Origin: Rhabdophis nuchalis
Lineage: Eukaryota; Chordata; Lepidosauria; Squamata; Natricidae
Direction: 5' to 3'
Assembly: GCA_039707465.1 (NCBI GenBank)
Contig: CM077647.1
Location: forward strand, 46,526,110-46,590,109
DNA: 64,000 nucleotides
The translations under genes were made by a program, and so were the position numbers. This document shows positions 58,481-64,000 of the stretch, in pieces (within the stretch, counting starts at the first letter, position 1; each line of letters begins with the position of its first letter). A model generated the notes under the pieces. It saw only the letters and a list, made by a program, of their open reading frames with translations. It was not told where the DNA came from and ran no database searches.

Positions 58481-58867
58481 TGTTAGACCTCTGTGTTTCT
58501 TGGCCTCCCCTCTCTCTCGGCCAAAAGCTCCTCCCTCTAGCCTCAAGAAGTTGAAAATGGGGGAATAATGCAGCTTACTCTCTTGTAGTTCTATGTTTCT
58601 CCTTGCCTCCTTCCTCACGGCCAAAAGCTCCCCCCCCTAGCCTCAAGAAGTTCAAAATGGGGAAATAATGTAGCTTACTCTCTTGTAGTTCTATGTTTCT
58701 CCTTGCCCCCCTCCTCATGGCCAAAAGCTCCTCCCTCTAGCCTCAAGAAGTTCAAAATGGGGAAATAATGTAGCTTACTCTCCTGTAGTTCTATGTTTCT
58801 CCTTGCCTCCTTCCTCACGGCCAAAAGCTCCTCCCTCTAGCCACAAGTTCAAAATGGGGAAATAATG
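58481..58867. repeat. 100-bp tandem repeat, left part
   Basis: Units start at 58491, 58591, 58691 and 58791 (CTGTGTTTCT then CTATGTTTCT three times), so the period is exactly 100 bp. Each holds CGGCCAAAAGCTCCTCCCTC, TAGCCTCAAGAAGTTCAAAA and TGGGGAAATAATG. The first unit is the most diverged. The array is cut at 58867 by the L1-derived element and resumes at 60846. Confidence 0.92.
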
Positions 58868-60833
58868 CCGCTTCCGCCTTCCAGCAGCGACGGACGGGTC
58901 TTGGACTCGTCCGCCGCTTTGTTCCTTTTTCTGCCCCCCCACGGGGGCGAGACACCCCTTTTGGGGGGTCTCCCGTAGGGCTGGCTTGCCTGGGTCAGTT
59001 TACCCCTGCGACAGCGGGGAAACAGCCCTTGTCTTCAGCCTAGGCGAAGAAGGGCATGCTGCGGGGGGTTTCCCCTTCGCCATTGGAGAACGGCAACTCA
59101 TGGTGAATTTGGAGAGAGCTGGATGTTCGGGTCGGAAGGCTCTCCCGGGGCTTTGGCTGCGAGGTGAAGAGTGAGTGATTTTGACTTTATTTCTGCTGAC
59201 AGCCTGGATTAAAGAGCTTGGAGGGGGGTGTTTGTTTGTTAAACCCCCCCTCGGATTTAAAGCGGCGCTTAGAAATGGCTCCTCGTTGCGAGGAAGCGGA
59301 CGTTTTCTATGTGGATTGCCTGGAAACAAGTGAAAGCAAGTGAAAGTGGTTTTGCGGCTTGTTTTTCCCCCCACAATGTATCGAAATCCGGTTGGCTTGA
59401 AACAATTTCTTTTTTGTTATTTTCTCCTGCTGGCTCTCAGTCTGGGCGGTGGAAGATGGCTCCCTTTGTTCCTGAATGACTATTTTATTTATGGAAAATT
59501 ACCAACATCTCTTTGTGATCTGGACTCCCTCTGGCTATTAATGAAGAAATTTCTGGATTAATTGATCCCTTCCCTGGAGTGCCTTCTCTACTATAATTAT
59601 TGATTTGGAAAAGTGTTTCTCTTCTGGTTCCTGAACTTTTTACAACCCTGATTTGAACTTTCATCTCCTGATTTGCCTCAATGGCCCCACCCAAAAAAAC
59701 GCCATTTTAGTGACACTGACTTTACCATGGCACAAAAATCAGAACTGGCAGGTTTGGAACAAAGAATGTCATCTTTGGAATCTGTGTTACAAACTTTGGT
59801 GCAAGAAATTAAGGCCTTGAGAGAAGATAACAGCAACTTTAAGAAGGAACTTCTGGAAACACGGAAGCAAGTGCTGGAGAACACACAGAAGACTGAAGAG
59901 TTGGAAGGGGGGCTGGCTGGGGCAAATGGAGAGCTTAAAAATGTTAACAGTGAGGTTGGAGAACTAACTGGGCATATGGCTAGGATGGATTTTGAAAGGA
60001 TGTCATATTTTTTAAGATTTCAGAACATTTCTGAGGAATCATGAGTACAATTTTAGCAGATTATTTACATAAACCTAAAGATGAGATCAGGGGGGACATT
60101 GACCTAGTTTACAGAATAAATTCTACATATGCCAAGATAAATGAAGTACCCAGAGAGATACATATCAAATTTGTTAGAAGGTCAACCAGAGAGGGAATTT
60201 TGAAGGCGCAGAGAGGGGGACCGTTAATTTACCAACAAAAGGAAGTCGTAATCTTGAAGCAGATCCCAAAAAAGATTAGAGAGATGAGAAGGAAATTTTC
60301 CTTCTTATCCAAAAAATTGTTTGACCACGGGATTTGGTTCAAGTGGGCGATGCCCGAAGGGATGCTGGTGTTCTGGGAAGGAGGAAGAGTAAGGATTAAA
60401 ACAGTTGTTGAGGCGGAAGCCTTTCTTAAAAAACATTCCTCTGCCCTGGGGGAAGATCCAGGGGGGGCAGGGGGGGGCCACGGCCCCGCCCGCTGGGGGC
60501 CAGGGGGGAGAAAAAGAAGATACAATTGCCAAGAGACTTAGATCCAAAAAATGACTTTGCTTGCTTTTTTTTTTTTATTATTAACATGTTTTAATCCTTT
60601 TGTACCGGGATGTTTATACATGACTGTCAGCAGAGAATTGGGAATTTATGATGTATGCACTTATCTTAGCCTTGTAGTATTTTTGATAAATGTTTTACCA
60701 ATGTTTTATTACGAAGCCTGGGAAGGGCCAATGATCCCGACGTGAAAGTTCTCAAAATGTTTTCTGTAACCCTTACCCCACCCTTTGAAAAATTGTAAAA
60801 ACCCAATAAAACTTTTTCAATATATAAAAAAAA
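58868..60833 (+). mobile_element. L1-derived element with ORF1 only (HAL1-like), copy 2
   Basis: Full-length plus-strand element flanked by the 12-bp duplication GGGGAAATAATG (58856-58867 and 60834-60845). It has a GC-rich 5' UTR (58868-59726), L1-type ORF1 (59727-60541), and a short 3' UTR with CCAATAAAACTTTTTCAATA (60802-60821) and a short poly-A. No endonuclease or polymerase follows. The order and junctions match copy 1 at 26138-28156 throughout, including the GC-rich stretch after ORF1 (GGGGCCACGGCCCCGCCCGC-like). Confidence 0.88.
59727..60541 (+). pseudogene. L1 ORF1 RNA-binding protein, frameshifted
   Basis: ATG at 59727 (context ACCATGG) starts MAQKSELAGLEQRMSSLESV. The coiled coil continues (LQTLVQEIKALREDNSNFKK, LETRKQVLENTQKTEELEGG), then MDFERMSYFLRFQNISEE. 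A deletion there, relative to copy 1 (which has about 27 more bases), shifts the frame and brings a stop near 60042. The other frame then carries MSTILADYLHKPKDEIRGDI, VYRINSTYAKINEVPREIHI, KFVRRSTREGILKAQRGG and KKIREMRRKFSFLSKKLFDH, ending near 60541 in a Gly/Arg-rich tail. All three L1 ORF1p parts (coiled coil, RRM-like, C-terminal domain) are recognisable. It is not functional as a single protein. Confidence 0.85.
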
Positions 60834-60845
60834 GGGGAAATAATG

Positions 60846-60950
60846 TAGCTTACTCTCCTGTAGTTCTATGTTTCTCCTTGCCCCCCTCCTCACGGCCAAA
60901 AGCTCCTCCCTCTAGCCACAAGAAGTTCAAAATGGGGAAATAATGCCAGG
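60846..60950. repeat. 100-bp tandem repeat, right part
   Basis: One further unit (CTTACTCTCCTGTAGTTCTA, CGGCCAAAAGCTCCTCCCTC, CAAAATGGGGAAATAATG). It continues the array at 58481-58867 beyond the inserted element and its duplication. Confidence 0.9.
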
Positions 60951-61504
60951 GGACAAGAAAATTCATATGAATAATACCACCTGTACAATCCCAACCTATA
61001 ACAATCAGATTTTTTTTGTGGAAGCCAGGATTTTGATTTTTTTCCCCTTGCAGGTAAAATGTTTGTAATGATTTTCCATTAATAAATACTTCATTTCTGG
61101 ATCACAATGATAACTAAAGTTTTGTCAGCAATGACAATGCTGTAGAGAAATTCCTAATCTTTATCTTTATCTTCTATATAAATAAAAATGTAAAATAGTT
61201 TGTACGAAGCAGCTAATCTCAAAAACTACTGCACCGATTTACCTCAAATTTTGACACAATGTTCCCAAGGACTTCCGATAATAGAATACATACTTATTTT
61301 ATGGCTAGCACATGTGTGTCATGTGCAAGGTACACAAATGTAAAATGTACCCACTGATCAGGTTTTCATCTCCCTGTAACTCCTCCCACCAATAGTCATT
61401 TCCTCAGCAATGTATGGAAGACTCTTAGGGCCAAAAGAAGGCACTGAGATAGGAAACTCCCAGGTGGCCCATAGAGAGAGAGAGAGAGAGAGGGAGAAAT
61501 ACAG

Positions 61505-61879
61505 TTTAATAAAAGAGGGACTAGGGGAGACATGATAGCAGCCTTCCAATATCTCAGGGGTTGCCACAAAGAAGAGGAAGTCAAGCTATTCTCCAAAGCA
61601 CCAGAGGACAGAACAAGAAGCAATGGGTGGAAACTAATCAAGGAGAGAAGCAACTTAGAACTGAGGAGGAATTTCCTGACAGTTAGAAGAATTAACCAGT
61701 GGAACAGCTTGTCTCCAGAGGTTGTGAATGCCCCAACACTGCAAGTCTTTAAGAACTGCAAGTCTTTAAGATGTTGGATAGCCATTTGTCTGAAATGGTA
61801 TAGTGCTTTCTGCCTAGGCAGGGAGTTGGACTAGATGACCTCCAAGGTCCCTTCCAACTCTGCTATTGTATTATTGTAT
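61505..61879 (+). mobile_element. CR1 LINE 3' end nested in a Helitron
   Basis: Plus-strand CR1 from TTTAATAAAAGAGGGACTAG to CAAGGTCCCTTCCAACTCTG and a TATTG-type tail. TACAG occurs at both junctions (61500-61504, 61880-61884), a likely short duplication. The coding tail (RTRSNGWKLIKERSNLELRR, about 61610) is open for 100 codons within 61532-61834 but lacks the polymerase. Confidence 0.88.
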
Positions 61880-61884
61880 TACAG

Positions 61885-61954
61885 TAGGTAGGTAGATAGG
61901 GGAATAGAGAGGCAGAAATACAGTAGGTAGGTAGGTAGGTAGGTAGGTAGGTAG

Positions 61955-61989
<35 letters not shown>

Positions 61990-62010
61990 AGGTAGGTAGG
62001 TATGTAGGTG

Positions 62011-62068
<58 letters not shown>

Positions 62069-62745
62069 AACACAGTAGGTAGGTAGGAAGATAGGGTGAT
62101 AGATAGAGAGGGAGAAATAGAGTAGGTAGGTAGGTATGTAGGGGGATAGATCTACAGGGAAAAATACGGTAGGTAGGTAGGTAGGTAGGTAGAGGGATAG
62201 ATAGGGAGAAATACATTAGGTAGGTAGGTAGGTAGGTAGGTAGGTAGAGGGATAGATAGATAGGGAGAAATACAGTAGGTAGGTAGGTAGGTAGGTAGAG
62301 GGATAGATAGAGAAGGAGAAATACAGTAGGTAGGCAGGTAGGTAGATAGGGGGATAGATAGAGAGGGAGAAATACAGTAGGTAGGTAGATAGGTAGGTAG
62401 GTAGGTAGAGGGAGAAAGGAAGAAATTCAGTAGGTAGGTAAGTAGAGGGATAGACAGAGAGGGAGAAATACTGTATGAAGGTAGGTAGGTGTATAGATAG
62501 ATAGGGCGAAATACAGTAGGTAGGTAGGTAGAGGAATAGAGAGAGAGGGAGAAATACAGTAGGTATGTAGGTAGAGGGATAGAGAAGGAGAAATATGGTA
62601 GGTAGGTAGATAGAGGGAGAAAGGAAGAAATACAGTAGGTAGGTAGGTAGGTAGAGGGAGAAAGGAAGAAATACAGTAGGTAGGTAGGTAGAGGGATAGA
62701 TAGAGAGGGAGAAATACAGTAGGTAGGTAGGTTGAGGGTTATATG
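61885..62745. repeat. TAGG/GAGA minisatellite array
   Basis: Irregular units: (TAGG)n, AGAGGGATAGATAGAGAGGG, AGAAATACAGTAGG. It includes a pure (GATA)n stretch at about 62010-62068. Reverse complement of the array in Helitron copy 1. Confidence 0.92.
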
Positions 62746-63025
62746 GTGGTTGTGTATATGTGTGCAGGTGTAGATCTACATACAGATTGGTTGGCCATTT
62801 AACCAGACAGGGCCACAGCAACGCATGGCCGGGTATAGCTAGTATCCCAATAAATTTGTTGCCAAATTTCAACTATTAAAACTTCATTTCTGCTAACAGC
62901 ATGCAAGGAACCCATCTTTCACAAACTTTTCACTATTGAAGAACATCACTAGACTACACATTACTGTGAAATGCCAAGATTAATAATACTTTTCCCTTTG
63001 TTCTGATTTCATGTACAATTTAATC

Positions 63026-64000
63026 AGAATAGAGCTGGAATAGAGCTTGGAAGTCTTCTAATTCCACCCACTGTTCAAGCGGAAAACCCTATGCAGACAA
63101 GCCACTGACCATTGTCTTCTTAAAAACCTCCAGTGGTGAAGCACCTACAACTTCTGAGGGCAAGCTATTTCACTGGTTAATTGTTCTCATTGTTAGGAAA
63201 TGTCTCCTTGATTCTGCTTGCTTCTTAGTTGCTTCTCTCCTTGATTAGTTTTCATCCATTTTTTCTTGTCCTGCCTACAAGTGCTTTATAAATAAGTCAA
63301 CTCCCTCCTCTTTGTGGCAATCTGTCAAATACTATCTTGTTACCCCTAGGCCTTTTCCCCTAGACTAGAGAAGCCGAAATCCTGCAACCATTTTTCATAT
63401 GTTTTAGTCTTCAGGTCTAAGATGAATATATTAATTGCTCTTCTTTGTACATTTTTCAAAGTCTCAACATCTTTTTTGTAATGTGGTGACCCAAACTGGA
63501 TGCAGTATTCCAGACGTGGCCTTACTAAAGTTTTATAAAGTGATACTAATACTTCACGTGATTTTTTAATTCTATTACTCTTTATGCAAGCAAGGATTAT
63601 ATTAGCTTTTTTGGTTGCTGCCACACACTGCTAGCTTATATTTAAATGCTTGTCTACTAGGACTCCAGGTCTCCAACCTCTCACAGTTACTATTTTAGCC
63701 AGGTTTTGCCTAATCTGTACTTGTATCTTCAGTTTTTCCTACCTAGGTGTAAAATCTTGCTTTTCTCCACATTCAATTTCAAATTGTTGGATAGGGACCA
63801 TTGTTCAAGTCTGACAAGATATTTTTGGATCCTGAGCTTGACTTCAGGGTTGTTGGCTATTCTTACCAACTTAGTGTCATCTGCAAATCTGATGAGTTCC
63901 CCTTCTATTCCATCATCTAAGTAATTTATGAAGATATTGAAGAGTACTGGGTTTAAGATAGAACTCTGTGGCACGCCACTGCTTAATTCTCTCCATGTAG
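63026..64000 (-). mobile_element. CR1 LINE, runs off the window
   Basis: Minus-strand CR1 of a different, older subfamily than the 34.6- and 54.8-kb copies. The 3' UTR (GGAATAGAGCTTGGAAGTCT) starts near 63026 and coding sequence continues past 64000. Confidence 0.85.
63346..63990 (-). pseudogene. CR1 ORF2 reverse transcriptase fragment
   Basis: 63974-63729 encodes NPVLFNIFINYLDDGIEGEL then RFADDTKLVRIANN (motif C) and LSNNLKLNVEKSKILHLGRK. 63624-63346 encodes AATKKANIILACIKSNRIKK, LVRPRLEYCIQFGSPHYKKD and VETLKNVQRRAINI. A frame break lies between them near 63650-63725. The copy is incomplete here because it continues beyond the window. Confidence 0.75.

Larger units (their letters stand above)
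61173..62842 (+). mobile_element. Non-autonomous Helitron-like element, copy 2
   Basis: Begins TCTATATAAATAAAAATGTA at 61173 and ends CTAG at 62839-62842, followed by T. A hairpin GGCCA...TGGCC (62811-62830) lies 8 bases before the CTAG, the usual Helitron 3' arrangement. The 5' part (AACTACTGCACCGATTTACC, GACTTCCGATAATAGAATAC, CACTGATCAGGTTTTCATCT) matches copy 1 closely. The left neighbour is T rather than A. It has no Rep/helicase gene and no GC-rich core; the interior is the TAGG/GAGA minisatellite, split by a CR1. Confidence 0.78.

Noticed and set aside
58481..60950. Promoter or CpG-island gene start at 58860-59100
   Set aside because: The GC-rich stretch is the 5' UTR of the L1-derived element; the same sequence, diverged, occurs in copy 1 at 27840-28156.

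Overview
The window looks like intergenic DNA from a squamate reptile, most likely a snake. No host protein-coding exon, tRNA or rRNA gene could be supported. The evidence for a snake is the mix of mobile elements: several young L2-clade and CR1 LINEs, a Rex1/Babar LINE, Bov-B/RTE 3' ends, L1-type ORF1 elements, tRNA-derived SINEs ending in (TTTACC)n, many small hAT-type DNA transposons, Helitron-like elements and abundant tetranucleotide arrays. Host genes and species cannot be named from this sequence alone.

Layout. 1-5.2 kb: unique AT-rich DNA with a SINE, a small palindromic element and a LINE 3' end. 5.2-10.6 kb: a minus-strand Rex1 LINE split by a 3.8-kb, nearly intact plus-strand L2 LINE. 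10.6-23 kb: mostly unique DNA with SINEs, hAT-type elements (one keeps the C-terminal end of a transposase) and minus-strand L2 copies. 23.6-28.2 kb: a Helitron-like element full of CTAC/TCTC minisatellite with a GC-rich core, then a full-length L1-derived element that has ORF1 but no ORF2. 28.2-36 kb: unique DNA, a 135-bp palindromic hAT element, a 2.1-kb inverted-repeat (foldback) element around a Bov-B 3' end, and a hAT element split by a CR1. 36-44.7 kb: mostly unique DNA with L2 tails, a SINE and a probable Penelope-like remnant. 44.8-48.4 kb: a minus-strand L2 split by a plus-strand L2. 48.4-54.7 kb: unique DNA with a perfect 35-bp hairpin, an old L2, and a young L2 split by a hAT element and ending in a long (TTA)n tract. 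54.8-58.4 kb: a nearly full-length minus-strand CR1 with both ORFs. 58.5-61 kb: a 100-bp tandem repeat split by a second ORF1-only L1-derived element. 61.2-62.8 kb: a second Helitron-like element split by a CR1. 63-64 kb: a CR1 running off the window.

How the parts relate. All coding sequence recognised here belongs to retrotransposons or transposons. The LINE proteins (endonuclease and reverse transcriptase; CR1 ORF1 esterase; L1 ORF1 RNA-binding protein) are broken in every copy. Small non-autonomous elements (SINEs, hAT MITEs, Helitron-like elements, ORF1-only L1 elements) would depend on proteins encoded elsewhere. Nesting gives a relative insertion order: Rex1 before L2, L2 before hAT and before L2, SINE before hAT, hAT before CR1, Helitron before CR1 and L2, tandem repeat before the L1-derived element. 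The two most unusual observations are the pair of full-length ORF1-only L1 elements, and one minisatellite motif shared by two structurally different DNA-transposon types.
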